A model generated the notes under the pieces. That model was given only the letters and a program-made list of their open reading frames with translations. It did not search any database and was not told the DNA's origin. A DNA stretch of 21,832 nt from an uncultured Desulfuromonas sp. (lineage in GTDB: Bacteria; Desulfobacterota; Desulfuromonadia; Desulfuromonadales; Trichloromonadaceae). The DNA is taken from NCBI GenBank assembly GCA_937982495.1, contig CALJLX010000473.1:1-21832 (forward strand), in the 5' to 3' direction. Positions 1 through 7,846 of the stretch are shown here, one piece after another. The position numbers and the translations under genes were made by a program. Positions within the stretch are counted from its first letter, which is position 1; each line of letters opens with the position of its first letter.

Positions 1-94
1 CCGCGACCTCATGCAGCAGCACCTCGTCCAGGGCCATGTTCATTCCCCCCGGCAAGGGGTCGGTACGCACCAGGCGCCAACGATTATCGACCAT
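1..94 (-). CDS. Lipoate-protein ligase A / octanoyltransferase (LipM) family protein, N-terminus only
   Basis: Only the first 31 codons are present; the gene runs off the left edge of the window, so its 3' part is missing. The readable N-terminus begins MVDNRWRLVRT and contains NMALDEVLLHE. The combination of an early W-R-L segment and NMALDE is a hallmark of the LplA/LipM cofactor transferase family, which attaches octanoyl or lipoyl groups to lipoyl domains. The start at 94 is chosen because the W-R-L segment belongs to the family N-terminus and nothing further upstream resembles it; the purine-rich GGATGGAGC just before it is a rather close ribosome site. The gene lies 79 bp downstream of accC in the same direction, with a hairpin between them. 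Octanoyltransferase and lipoate ligase cannot be told apart from this fragment. Confidence 0.75.
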   Translation of the reverse strand, partial: MVDNRWRLVRTDPLPGGMNMALDEVLLHEVA

Positions 95-124
95 GCTCCA
101 TCCATCGCCGTCACGAAACGGCAA

Positions 125-146
125 GGGCCGGAAAAATTTCCGGCCC
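125..146. terminator. Perfect 10-bp inverted repeat between accC and the lipoate-ligase-family gene
   Basis: GGGCCGGAAA (125-134) and its exact complement TTTCCGGCCC (137-146) are separated by two bases. The position after the accC stop fits a terminator or an RNA-processing/stability hairpin. No clear T-run follows on either strand, so a classical Rho-independent terminator is uncertain. Confidence 0.45.
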
Positions 147-173
147 CGCGTATATGGTATCGTCATCAGCCTC

Positions 174-1511
174 TCAGAGCACCAGTCGCTCCAGGAAGCC
201 CGTATCCACATTCCCTTCGATGAAATCCTTGTTGTCCATGATCTTCTGATGAAAGGCGATGGTCGTCTTGATCCCTTCGATGATGTATTCATCCAGGGCT
301 CGAGCCATGCGCCGGATCGCCTCTTCGCGGGTGTCGGCATGAACGATGAGCTTGGCGATCATCGAATCGTAGTGGGGCAGCACCGTGTACTGATCGTAGA
401 CCGCGCTGTCGACCCGCACTCCCAGGCCTCCCGGGGGATGATAGCCGTCGATCTTTCCCGGGGACGGCGTGAACTTGAAAGGATGCTCGGCATTGATCCG
501 GCATTCGATGGCATGACCGTTGATTTTGATGTCTTCCTGCTTGAAACGCAGGGGAATCCCGGCGGCGCTACGAATCTGCTCCTTGATGATGTCGATGCCG
601 GTGATCATCTCGGTCACCGGATGTTCGACCTGAACCCGGGTATTCATCTCCATGAAGTAGAAATTCCCCTGCTGGTCGAGGAGAAACTCCATGGTGCCGA
701 CGCTGGTGTAACCGACCGCCTTGGCCGCCGCCACCGCGCATTCCCCCATTTTCTTGCGGGTTTCCGGATCCAGGACCGGACAGGGCGCCTCTTCGATCAA
801 TTTCTGATGCCGACGCTGGATGGAACAGTCACGCTCGCCGAGATGGATGACGTTGCCGTGCTTGTCGGCCATGATCTGGATTTCGACATGCCGGGGCCGT
901 TCGCAGAACTTCTCGATGTAGACGTCGGGATTGCCGAATCCGGCCTGGGCCTCGGAACGGGCGGCGGCGAAGGCATTGGGCAGGGAAGCCGGCGAATGGA
1001 CCACCTTCATCCCCCTGCCGCCGCCGCCGGCGGTGGCCTTGATGATGACCGGGTAGCCGATTTCGGCGGCGATGCGTTTGGCTTCCTCCGCCGAATGGAC
1101 CCCCTCCTTGGTCCCGGGAAGTATCGGCACGCCGGCCTTGGTCACGGTCTGGCGGGCGCTGATTTTATCCCCCATCAGGCGCATGTTTTCCGGGGTCGGG
1201 CCGATGAAGGTCAGTCCGCAGTTACCGCAAATCTCGGCGAATTCGGCATTTTCCGAAAGGAAACCGTAACCGGGATGGATCGCGTCGGCATCGGTCACCT
1301 CGGCGGCGCTGATGATCGACTTCATGTTGAGATAACTCTTGGCGCTCGGCGCCGGGCCGATGCAGATGCTCTCGTCGGCCAGCTTGACGTGCAGCGCCTC
1401 GCTGTCCGCATCGGAATGCACCGCCACGGTCTTGATGCCGAGTTCCTTGCAAGCACGAATGATGCGCAAGGCGATCTCGCCGCGGTTGGCAATGAGAATT
1501 TTATGAAACAT
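174..1511 (-). CDS. accC: Acetyl-CoA carboxylase, biotin carboxylase subunit AccC
   Basis: This cytoplasmic enzyme uses ATP and bicarbonate to carboxylate the biotin on AccB, the first half-reaction of malonyl-CoA synthesis for fatty acids. The 445-residue length is normal for the family. The N-terminal biotin carboxylase domain begins MFHKILIANRGEIA. The ATP-grasp core shows K116, K159, the glycine-rich loop GGGGRGM (162-168), and the metal/catalytic series E276, E288, N290, R292 and E296 in EMNTRVQVEHPVTEM. The open frame extends further upstream, but the start at 1511 is preceded by GGAG at good spacing and gives the standard N-terminus. accB lies 87 bp upstream in the same direction, the usual accBC pairing. 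The carboxyltransferase genes accA and accD are not in the window. Confidence 0.97.
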   Translation of the reverse strand: MFHKILIANRGEIALRIIRACKELGIKTVAVHSDADSEALHVKLADESICIGPAPSAKSYLNMKSIISAAEVTDADAIHPGYGFLSENAEFAEICGNCGLTFIGPTPENMRLMGDKISARQTVTKAGVPILPGTKEGVHSAEEAKRIAAEIGYPVIIKATAGGGGRGMKVVHSPASLPNAFAAARSEAQAGFGNPDVYIEKFCERPRHVEIQIMADKHGNVIHLGERDCSIQRRHQKLIEEAPCPVLDPETRKKMGECAVAAAKAVGYTSVGTMEFLLDQQGNFYFMEMNTRVQVEHPVTEMITGIDIIKEQIRSAAGIPLRFKQEDIKINGHAIECRINAEHPFKFTPSPGKIDGYHPPGGLGVRVDSAVYDQYTVLPHYDSMIAKLIVHADTREEAIRRMARALDEYIIEGIKTTIAFHQKIMDNKDFIEGNVDTGFLERLVL

Positions 1512-1547
1512 GGAAACTCCAGTGAGCGGTAATTGAGTAGTTGGCGA

Positions 1548-1581
1548 GAGTGACGGAGTCGACGCCGGCCACTCGTCACTC
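1548..1581. repeat. Imperfect inverted repeat between accB and accC
   Basis: GAGTGACG (1548-1555) and CGTCACTC (1574-1581) form an 8-bp stem, which can be lengthened by AGT/ACT pairing with one bulged base. It lies in the 87-bp gap between accB and accC and could fold in the transcript. No T-run follows, so it is not an obvious terminator; a role in differential accB/accC expression or mRNA stability is only a possibility. Confidence 0.35.
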
Positions 1582-1598
1582 GTCACGAATCACTGCCC

Positions 1599-2075
1599 TT
1601 AAAGGCGCTCGACAATGAAGAGCGGCTCGCCGAATTCCACCGGTTTCGCATTTTCCTTACAGATTTCCAGAACCTTGCAGCGGAACTCGGCCTCGATTTC
1701 ATTCATCAGCTTCATCGCTTCGACGATGCAGAAGACCTGCCCCTTCTCGACCACCGAGCCGACTTCGACATAGGCGGGGGATTCGGGAGAAGGCGCCCGA
1801 TAGAAGGTGCCGACGATGGGCGAAGTGATGGTTTCTCCCTTGCTGACGACGGGGGCGGCTTGGGCAACGGCGGGAGCGGCGGGAGGGGCGGGAGCGACCG
1901 GCGGAGCGGCCATGACGGGCTGCGCCAGATACTGCTGGGGGGCGGCCATTTGCACGATCTCGGTTTCCTTGCCGCGTTTGATGACGATCTTCTCGTCGGC
2001 ATTTTCCATTTCGAATTCGGTGATGTCGGTATCCGTCACCATCTTGATGAGAACTTTAAGGTCTTTGATATCCAT
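1599..2075 (-). CDS. accB: Biotin carboxyl carrier protein of acetyl-CoA carboxylase, AccB
   Basis: AccB carries the biotin that shuttles CO2 between AccC and the AccAD carboxyltransferase. The 158-residue product has an N-terminal oligomerisation segment (MDIKDLKVLIKMV), a Pro/Ala-rich flexible linker at about residues 52-78, and a C-terminal biotinyl domain. The acceptor lysine is K122 in VEAMKLMNE; the SPIVGTFYRAPSPES thumb region typical of bacterial AccB is at about 85-99. The open frame runs 43 codons further upstream. The start at 2075 is chosen because AGGAGGC sits 8 bases before it and it gives the family N-terminus. It precedes accC in the same direction, and the 92-bp gap to the peptidase gene holds a small hairpin. 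Confidence 0.96.
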   Translation of the reverse strand: MDIKDLKVLIKMVTDTDITEFEMENADEKIVIKRGKETEIVQMAAPQQYLAQPVMAAPPVAPAPPAAPAVAQAAPVVSKGETITSPIVGTFYRAPSPESPAYVEVGSVVEKGQVFCIVEAMKLMNEIEAEFRCKVLEICKENAKPVEFGEPLFIVERL

Positions 2076-2120
2076 TGAACGCTGCCTCCTGATGTTTGTT
2101 TTTTTCCTCCCTGGGCCAGA

Positions 2121-2141
2121 ACGAAAAACCCTTTTTTTCGT
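2121..2141. repeat. AT-rich hairpin between the M24 peptidase gene and accB
   Basis: ACGAAAAA (2121-2128) pairs exactly with TTTTTCGT (2134-2141) around a 5-base loop, in the leader of accB. A second GC stem (GCCGG/CCGGC, 2148-2162) lies next to it, just after the peptidase stop codon. Either could terminate the upstream transcript or shape the accB leader. Neither has the usual GC stem plus T-run on the minus strand. Confidence 0.35.
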
Positions 2142-2167
2142 CACTCTGCCGGTCACGCCGGCGGGGA

Positions 2168-3229
2168 TTACAGACCCTTGGGAATGCGTGTCAACCGCCG
2201 ACAACTTTCGGCGGTCACCAGTACCGTATCCTCGATGCGAACTCCGCCGAGATCGGGGATATAGATACCGGGCTCGATGGTAATAACCATTCCGGCTTCC
2301 GCCGTATCTTCCGAACGGGGTGAAACCGAAGGGAATTCATGTACTTCCAAGCCAAGGCCATGACCGGTTCCATGACCGAAATAATCGCCGAAACCCTGTT
2401 CGGCGATATAATCACGCGCGGCCTGGTCGATGGCGCGCAATGAAACACCGGGACGAACCGCCGCCATGGCCCGGCGCTGGGCTTCGAGGACCACGGCATG
2501 AATCTCAAGCAGGCGTTCCGGCACCTGCCCCACGGCCAGGGTAACGGTCTCATCCGAATGGTAGCCGCGATAACGGCAACCGAAATCGATGGTGACCAAC
2601 TCGCCATCCGCCAAAATTTTGTCCGAAGCGGTGCCGTGCGGCAGGGCACCCCGCACGCCGGAAGCGACGATGAGGTCGAAAGCCTTCTCCTCGGCGCCGC
2701 GCTTTTTGAAGGCAAACTCCAAGGCCAGGGCGATCTCACGCTCGGCGACCCCGGGACGGATCAGGGACCGGACTTCGGCGAAACATTCGGCGTTCAGGGC
2801 GGCCGCCGCCTCCATGCAGGCGATTTCCTCGGCATCCTTGACCGAGCGCAGGGCTTTGATCGCCCCGGTCACGGGCACCCATTCGTGCTTCTCCGGCGAT
2901 TTGCCACGCAGCTCCTCGACCGCGGCATAACTCAAGTGCTCCGCTTCGAAACCGACCCTCACCACGCCCTTGGCGGCGAGAAACTCCTGAACACTCTCCC
3001 ATTTGCTCCGGTATTCCCGGATTTCATCGGCCCGGACCTGCCCTTTGGCCTGGGTGACATAACGGGAGTCGGTCAGAAAAACCGCTTCCCGACCGATCAC
3101 CACGAGAACCCCATCCGAACCGGTGAAGCCGCACAGGTAGCGGATGTTCGGCAAATGGGTGAAAACCATCCCGTCGATTTTCCGAGAGGCGAGCGCTTCC
3201 CCCGTGCGAATGACCCTTGTATTTACCAT
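2168..3229 (-). CDS. M24 family aminopeptidase (Xaa-Pro aminopeptidase type)
   Basis: This is a dimetal 'pita-bread' aminopeptidase that removes N-terminal residues preceding proline. The N-terminal creatinase-like domain covers about residues 5-130 and the M24 catalytic domain about 137-345. All five metal ligands are visible: D215 (TIDFGC), D226 (HSDETVT), H290 (GHGTGHGLG), E319 (TIEPGIY) and E333 (RIEDT). The 353-residue length is that of short PepP/PepQ proteins. The start at 3229 is needed for the normal N-terminus, although its ribosome site is weak. It lies 22 bp downstream of aroQ. Peptidases of this type often sit beside efp and accBC; no efp gene is seen here. PepP versus PepQ specificity cannot be settled. 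Confidence 0.93.
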   Translation of the reverse strand: MVNTRVIRTGEALASRKIDGMVFTHLPNIRYLCGFTGSDGVLVVIGREAVFLTDSRYVTQAKGQVRADEIREYRSKWESVQEFLAAKGVVRVGFEAEHLSYAAVEELRGKSPEKHEWVPVTGAIKALRSVKDAEEIACMEAAAALNAECFAEVRSLIRPGVAEREIALALEFAFKKRGAEEKAFDLIVASGVRGALPHGTASDKILADGELVTIDFGCRYRGYHSDETVTLAVGQVPERLLEIHAVVLEAQRRAMAAVRPGVSLRAIDQAARDYIAEQGFGDYFGHGTGHGLGLEVHEFPSVSPRSEDTAEAGMVITIEPGIYIPDLGGVRIEDTVLVTAESCRRLTRIPKGL

Positions 3230-3244
3230 AACGCTATTTTACGC

Positions 3245-3258
3245 ACAATAATTATTGT
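3245..3258. repeat. 14-bp AT palindrome spanning the aroQ stop codon
   Basis: ACAATAATTATTGT is a perfect palindrome covering the aroQ stop codon and the start of the 22-bp aroQ-peptidase gap. It could be a binding site for a dimeric regulator acting on the peptidase gene, or chance in AT-rich sequence. Confidence 0.25.
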
Positions 3259-3704
3259 TTTAATTTTACTGAAAGAGCCCGCAGGGCCAGCTCGTAGCCG
3301 CCGGGGCCGAAACCGCAGATCTGACCGAGGGCGACCGGGGCGATGTAGGAATGTTGACGGAAAGCTTCGCGGGCGTGAATGTTGGACAGGTGGACTTCAA
3401 CAGTGGGAATGGCGACGGCGGCAAGGGCGTCCCGCAGAGAAACACTGGTATGGGTCAGCCCGCCGGGATTGATGACGAGACCGGCGACCCCGTCCCGCCA
3501 GGCCTGATGAATACGGTCGATGAGGGCGCCTTCGTGGTTGGATTGGAAAAACTCCAGGGCCAGCCCCAATTCCTCGGCCAAGGCGGAAAGTTCGGCATGG
3601 ATGTCGTCGAGAGTGCGCGCGCCATAGATGCCGGGCTCCCGGGTCCCAAGCATATTCAGGTTGGGCCCCTGAAGGACCAGCACCTTGTGCCGCAACCCGT
3701 TCAC
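3252..3704 (-). CDS. aroQ: Type II 3-dehydroquinate dehydratase
   Basis: The enzyme dehydrates 3-dehydroquinate to 3-dehydroshikimate, step 3 of the shikimate pathway, and is usually a dodecamer. The 150-residue product has the type II motifs in order: GPNLNMLGTREPGIYG with active-site R22 and Y27; EFFQSNHEGALID; INPGGLTHTSVSL with N79; and VHLSNIHAREAFR followed by H118. The start is GTG at 3704, and it overlaps the TGA of the upstream Roadblock gene by four bases (GTGA), which suggests translational coupling. It provides the step between AroB and shikimate dehydrogenase; no aroE is present in the window. Confidence 0.96.
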   Translation of the reverse strand: MNGLRHKVLVLQGPNLNMLGTREPGIYGARTLDDIHAELSALAEELGLALEFFQSNHEGALIDRIHQAWRDGVAGLVINPGGLTHTSVSLRDALAAVAIPTVEVHLSNIHAREAFRQHSYIAPVALGQICGFGPGGYELALRALSVKLKQ

Positions 3705-4060
3705 GCCAAGGCTTTCTTGAGATTGCCCGCTTCGCGCAGCAGCAGATAGCGCCCCTTGCCGAAATTTCCGTCCCCTTTCAGAGTCAGGGCGACAAAATAT
3801 TCATCGGTGAGAATCCGGACCACCAGATAGAAACGTTCGGTTCGGATGCTGACCTCTTCCATCCCTCCGAGGTGGAGAATTTCAGCGGCCTTCTTGATTT
3901 CCTTGAGGATGTTGGCATATTCGACGGCCACCAGATTCAAGTCGAGGCCGGCATCGGGACGAAAATACTGCTCGATGGAAATCCCGTCGTAACCCATCAA
4001 CACCGCGCCGATCCCCCCGGCGGTTTCATCGACAATCCGGTGAAGAATCGCATTAAACAT
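3701..4060 (-). CDS. Roadblock/LC7 (MglB-like) domain protein
   Basis: A 119-residue single-domain protein starting MFNAILHRIVDETAGGIGAVLMGYDG. The alternating beta-alpha pattern, with a long helix around VAVEYANILKEIKKAAE and a strand-rich second half, is that of Roadblock/LC7 proteins. These dimerise and commonly regulate small Ras-like GTPases; MglB acts on MglA in polarity and motility. AAGGAGG lies 8 bases before the start at 4060. The start overlaps the end of the TPR gene by 8 bases and the stop overlaps aroQ, so the three are probably co-translated. No GTPase gene is next to it. The family call rests on fold pattern and similarity by eye; the partner is unknown. Confidence 0.8.
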   Translation of the reverse strand: MFNAILHRIVDETAGGIGAVLMGYDGISIEQYFRPDAGLDLNLVAVEYANILKEIKKAAEILHLGGMEEVSIRTERFYLVVRILTDEYFVALTLKGDGNFGKGRYLLLREAGNLKKALA

Positions 4061-5066
4061 GGGCAGCCCTCCTTCTGCGAATAGCATCCAGCCAAGAGGA
4101 TAAGACCTCGGGAACGGAACGTTCGACTTGGGGAGCGACCGAACCCTGATCGACAGCGCCGGAACCTTCCGTGAGCACGGACAAGGCGGATTCCGCTGCC
4201 ACCGGCGGCGAACCCGCCGACACCTCATCCGTCGACGACTCCGCGAGAAACTCGCCGGCCGGCAAGGGTTCTTCGACGGAGCCCCCCTCTTCAGCGGGCG
4301 ATGCCCCTGCGACGGACTCGCTCGCCAGCAACGTTTCATCCCCCAAGGCCGGAACCTCTTGCCCATCGATCTGCTGCTTGAGCAGAATAAGCCTCTGCCG
4401 AAGCTGGTCGTTGTGGGGTTCGGCCTTGAGCAGATCGCGATAGACCTTGAGCGCTTTTTGCGGCAGCCCCTGACGGATATAGATTTCCGCGAGGGTCGCG
4501 GTGGCGATCGGTTCGACGGCCTTGCCGGGAAGAGATGTCGCGGCAGTCGTCTCCGGGGCTTCCTCGATCACAAACATCGGTGCCGCTACCGGAGCCGGCG
4601 GCTCCGGGCTCGGTGATGATGCCGGTGCGAAGGGCGACGGTTGCGCGGATGCCACGGCAGCAACAAGCTTGAGGACCTCGGGATCGTTCCCCTTGACCGC
4701 CTTGGCCCGCTCCAGCAACTCCCGCGCCCCGGCTGAATCCCGGCGGGCCAACTTCTTTTTCGCCAGTTCCTTGAGCGCCGGCAAATGGCGGTTATCGAGA
4801 ATCAACGCCTTTTCAAACTCACCGATCGCCTGTTCTTCCAGCCCCTGCGCGGCAAAAGCGTTGCCCAGGGCAACATAACCGCCGGCGAAGGCGGGGTTAT
4901 CCATGATCCCCTGCCGCGCCACCTCGACCGCCTCATCGAGCATATCCATCTGCCGATAAGCTTCGCTCAAGGGGACAAAAATCGTCGAATAGGGATCTTT
5001 CGCAAGCAGTTCGGTATAAGCGGCGATTTTTCCGAGGAGGGAACCCGGTGTGGCATGCTGGGGCAT
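4053..5066 (-). CDS. Tetratricopeptide repeat protein with acidic tail
   Basis: The 337-residue protein has an N-terminal block of TPR helices at about residues 10-135 (for example AGGYVALGNAFAAQGLEEQA). A Pro/Ala/Ser-rich linker follows at about 140-185, then one further TPR-like unit containing ATLAEIYIRQGLPQKALKVY. Next is an acidic, Ser/Glu-rich disordered tail, and the protein ends in a basic helix, LDAIRRRRAAHV. No signal peptide is seen, so it is probably a cytoplasmic scaffold. The start at 5066 has AGGTGA upstream and lies 4 bp after the aroB stop. It overlaps the Roadblock gene by 8 bases, which suggests the two proteins work together. The exact function is unknown. Confidence 0.85.
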   Translation of the reverse strand: MPQHATPGSLLGKIAAYTELLAKDPYSTIFVPLSEAYRQMDMLDEAVEVARQGIMDNPAFAGGYVALGNAFAAQGLEEQAIGEFEKALILDNRHLPALKELAKKKLARRDSAGARELLERAKAVKGNDPEVLKLVAAVASAQPSPFAPASSPSPEPPAPVAAPMFVIEEAPETTAATSLPGKAVEPIATATLAEIYIRQGLPQKALKVYRDLLKAEPHNDQLRQRLILLKQQIDGQEVPALGDETLLASESVAGASPAEEGGSVEEPLPAGEFLAESSTDEVSAGSPPVAAESALSVLTEGSGAVDQGSVAPQVERSVPEVLSSWLDAIRRRRAAHV

Positions 5067-5070
5067 CAGA

Positions 5071-6156
5071 TCACCTGGTTTGAGAAAGGATTTGGGAAAA
5101 GAGCCGTTCCGGCTCGGCGATATCGTGCAACCCACAATCGCCGAGACCGTGATTCAGCACGAAGCGCAGTTTACCGTCGCGAACCTTTTTATCGCGGCCC
5201 ATGGCGGCGAGATAGGCGTCAAGGGAATGCGCCGGTGGTTCGAGCGGCAGGCCGAAACCGGACAGAAGCGAACGGATTTGCGCCACATCCGCCTGCGAGC
5301 CGAAACCAAGCAAACGGGAAAGCTCGGCGGCGATGCCCATGCCGATGGCCACCGCCTCGCCGTGGGAGTAGGTCCCATAGCCGGAAAGGGTCTCGACCGC
5401 GTGCCCGAAGGTGTGCCCGAAATTGAGAATCGCCCGCACAGAACTCTCTTTTTCATCCTCTTCTACAACATCCGCTTTAATTTGGCAAGAGCTCTTTACC
5501 GCGTAAATCAGCGCATCCGGGTGCAATTCCAGCAGTTCTGTCCGATGTTTAGCCAACCAGACAAAAAACCCCCGATCCCTGATCACGCCGTATTTAATCA
5601 CTTCGGCCATGCCCGCCGCGAACTCCCGGACCGGAAGGGTTTTCAGGGTCGCCACATCGATATGCACATGCCGGGGTTGGTAAAAAGCGCCGATCATGTT
5701 CTTGCCCAGGGGGTGGTTGACCGCCGTCTTTCCGCCCACGGAACTGTCGACCTGGGAAAGCAAGGTCGTGGGGATCTGGGCGAAAGGAATGCCGCGCACA
5801 TAGGTGGCGGCGGCGAAACCGGTCATATCGCCGATCACCCCGCCCCCCAGGGCCAACAGACCGCTGTGGCGATCGAACCCGCCGGTGAGCAGGCCATCAT
5901 AGATCTTTTCAAGATACTGCAGGGTTTTGTACTGCTCGCCATCGGGCAGTTCGATCACCGTGGGGCGATAGCCGCCCCCTTCGAGGATGCGCAGAACCCG
6001 CGCGCCGTAATGGCCGAAAACCGTCGGATTGGTGACCAGGGCCACCCGGCGGGGAAAAGCCACGGCATCGAGCGCCTCGGCCAGACGGTCGAGGATGCCG
6101 TCACCGATCCAGATCGGGTAGCTGCGTTCACCGAGGCCTACCGTCAAAGATTCCAT
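5071..6156 (-). CDS. aroB: 3-dehydroquinate synthase
   Basis: AroB converts DAHP to 3-dehydroquinate using NAD and zinc, step 2 of the shikimate pathway. The 361-residue length is typical. Visible motifs are the NAD-binding LALGGGVIGDMTGFAA (101-116), PTTLLSQVDSSVGGKTAVN (129-147) and KNMIGAFYQP (152-161). The zinc ligands are E185 (AEVIKYG), H248 (NFGHTFGH) and H265 (HGEAVAIGM). The start lies three bases after the aroK stop codon, so the two are almost certainly co-transcribed. Confidence 0.97.
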   Translation of the reverse strand: MESLTVGLGERSYPIWIGDGILDRLAEALDAVAFPRRVALVTNPTVFGHYGARVLRILEGGGYRPTVIELPDGEQYKTLQYLEKIYDGLLTGGFDRHSGLLALGGGVIGDMTGFAAATYVRGIPFAQIPTTLLSQVDSSVGGKTAVNHPLGKNMIGAFYQPRHVHIDVATLKTLPVREFAAGMAEVIKYGVIRDRGFFVWLAKHRTELLELHPDALIYAVKSSCQIKADVVEEDEKESSVRAILNFGHTFGHAVETLSGYGTYSHGEAVAIGMGIAAELSRLLGFGSQADVAQIRSLLSGFGLPLEPPAHSLDAYLAAMGRDKKVRDGKLRFVLNHGLGDCGLHDIAEPERLFSQILSQTR

Positions 6157-6159
6157 CGT

Positions 6160-6678
6160 CTAAGCCTTCTCCCAATAAAGCGTCCGCAAAATGTCCCGGG
6201 CGATGGCCGCAGGCGTACCGCCCTGCCCATCGATGACCAGATCCGCCTGTTCATAAAGGGGCAGGCGCTGCTCGAAAAGAGCCTGCAAGCGCTCGCGATC
6301 TCCGGCCAGAGGCCTGCCCTTCCCTGCGCCGATGCGAGCCAGAAGCGTTTCCCAGGAAACCCGCAGATAAACGACGCGACCAAGGCGGCGCAACAGGGGC
6401 CAATTTTCGGGACGGCCGATTACTCCGCCGCCAGTCGCCAGAATCAGCGGCGCCTGATCGAGCAGGCCGCGCAGCACCTCGGTTTCAGTCCGGCGAAAAA
6501 TCTCTTCCCCGGATTGCTCAAAAATTTCGGGGATGGTACGGCCGCTGCGACGTTCGATTTCACGATCCAGATCGATCACCGGCAGCCCGCAGGAATGTCC
6601 CAACTCGGCCGCCACCGTACTTTTACCCGCCCCCATAAAGCCGATGAGGACGATGCCGTCGTTACAGGGACTGGACAT
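6160..6678 (-). CDS. aroK: Shikimate kinase
   Basis: AroK phosphorylates shikimate at the 3-hydroxyl with ATP. With the start at 6678 the product is 172 residues, normal for the family. The P-loop GFMGAGKST lies at about residues 13-21. Then come the shikimate-binding D-x-D (IDLDREIE), the arginine of FRRTE and the glycine triplet of ATGGGVI; the lid follows at about KGRPLAGD. A TTG at 6696 would add six residues; ATG at 6678 is preferred, with GAGGGG upstream. The gene overlaps the end of aroC by 17 bases. Confidence 0.95.
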   Translation of the reverse strand: MSSPCNDGIVLIGFMGAGKSTVAAELGHSCGLPVIDLDREIERRSGRTIPEIFEQSGEEIFRRTETEVLRGLLDQAPLILATGGGVIGRPENWPLLRRLGRVVYLRVSWETLLARIGAGKGRPLAGDRERLQALFEQRLPLYEQADLVIDGQGGTPAAIARDILRTLYWEKA

Positions 6679-7822
6679 GGCGACAATGCCCCTCAAGATG
6701 GGCCTGAATCTCCTCCAGGGAATCGCCGCCGAATTTCTCCAGCAGCGCCTCGACCAGGGTGATCGCCACCGCCGCCTCGGCTACCACCGCCGCCGCCGGC
6801 ACAGCGCAGACATCGGAACGTTCCACCGTCGCCTTGAACGGTTGTTTGGTCCGCGTGTCCACTGTTTCCAAGGGCGTATAGAGGGTAGGGATCGGCTTCA
6901 TGGCGCCGCGCACGATAATCGCCTCGCCGTTGGTCATTCCCCCCTCCAGCCCGCCCGCGCGATTGCTCTTACGGTAAAAGGCGCCATCATCATAGGCGAT
7001 TTCATCATGGACCTGCGACCCGGGACGACGGGCGGCCTCGAAGCCGAGGCCGATCTCCACCCCCTTGAAGGCTTGGATGCTCATTACCGCCGCCGCCAAT
7101 CGTCCGTCCAGGCGGCGATCCCAATGGACATAGCTGCCCAGGCCTACCGGCGCGCCGAGGACCACCACCTCGACGACGCCGCCGAGGGAATCCCCGGCCG
7201 CCTTGGCCTCGTCGATGGCGGCGATCATCGCCTGTTCTGCGTCGGCATCGAAGGTGCGACAGGAAGAGTTTTCGGCACGGGCGAAGCGCTCCCGATAATC
7301 GGTGGGTTCCGTACCCGCAGCCACCCCGCAAATTTCCGTAACGTAACCACAGACCTCGATGCCCAGGGCGTTCAGAAATTTCATACAGAGGGCGCCGACC
7401 GCCACGCGCATGGCCGTCTCCCGGGCACTGGAGCGCTCCAGCACATTACGGGCGTCGTCGTGGCGGTATTTGATCATGCCGGTGAGATCGGCATGGCCGG
7501 GCCGTGGATGAACGATGGCGATTCCCTCAACCCGATCCTCGGCGCGGGGGGACATCTTCTTCTCCCAGTTTTCCCAGTCGCGATTGACGATGGACAGGGT
7601 CAAGGGCGAACCCAGGGTTTTCCCCCAGCGCACCCCGGAAAGGAACCGCACCTGATCCTTCTCGATCGCCATGCGCCCACCCCGGCCATGGCCCAGCTGA
7701 CGCCGGGCCAGATGGCGATTGATGTCGTCTTCGCACAGTTCGATATTAGAGGGCAGGCCTTCGACAATTGCGGTCAAGGCCGGGCCGTGGGATTCACCGG
7801 CAGTTAAGTAGCGTAAAGTCAT
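6662..7822 (-). CDS. aroC: Chorismate synthase
   Basis: AroC makes chorismate from EPSP using reduced FMN, the last common step to aromatic compounds. The 386-residue product shows GESHG at residues 9-13, the central HPRPGHADL and RSSARETAMRVA signatures, and the C-terminal VCAVPAAAVVAEAA signature. Two ATGs are in frame, at 7828 and 7822. AGGA touches the first but lies 7 bases before the second, so 7822 is chosen. It is the first gene of the aro run, only 24 bp downstream of the large palindrome that follows pilQ. Its promoter must therefore overlap the palindrome or lie upstream of it, unless it depends on read-through. Confidence 0.97.
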   Translation of the reverse strand: MTLRYLTAGESHGPALTAIVEGLPSNIELCEDDINRHLARRQLGHGRGGRMAIEKDQVRFLSGVRWGKTLGSPLTLSIVNRDWENWEKKMSPRAEDRVEGIAIVHPRPGHADLTGMIKYRHDDARNVLERSSARETAMRVAVGALCMKFLNALGIEVCGYVTEICGVAAGTEPTDYRERFARAENSSCRTFDADAEQAMIAAIDEAKAAGDSLGGVVEVVVLGAPVGLGSYVHWDRRLDGRLAAAVMSIQAFKGVEIGLGFEAARRPGSQVHDEIAYDDGAFYRKSNRAGGLEGGMTNGEAIIVRGAMKPIPTLYTPLETVDTRTKQPFKATVERSDVCAVPAAAVVAEAAVAITLVEALLEKFGGDSLEEIQAHLEGHCRHVQSL

Positions 7823-7846
7823 GGTCATTTCCTGAAAAAAGGCTGG

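Noticed and set aside
36..1532. A 498-codon open frame on the plus strand
   Set aside because: It lies opposite accC, whose protein is unmistakable. Long antisense frames are expected in GC-rich DNA, and the translation resembles no known protein.
4061..4366. N-terminal extension of the Roadblock protein
   Set aside because: The added residues are arginine-rich antisense-like sequence lying inside the TPR gene. AAGGAGG at the internal ATG (4060) marks the real start.
5050..6762. A 570-codon open frame on the plus strand
   Set aside because: It is the mirror of aroB and aroK, which carry all their catalytic motifs on the other strand. The translation is low in recognisable structure and rich in Arg, His and Gly.
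6533..7807. A 424-codon open frame on the plus strand opposite aroC
   Set aside because: It is a shadow of the chorismate synthase frame, with no ribosome site or family motif.
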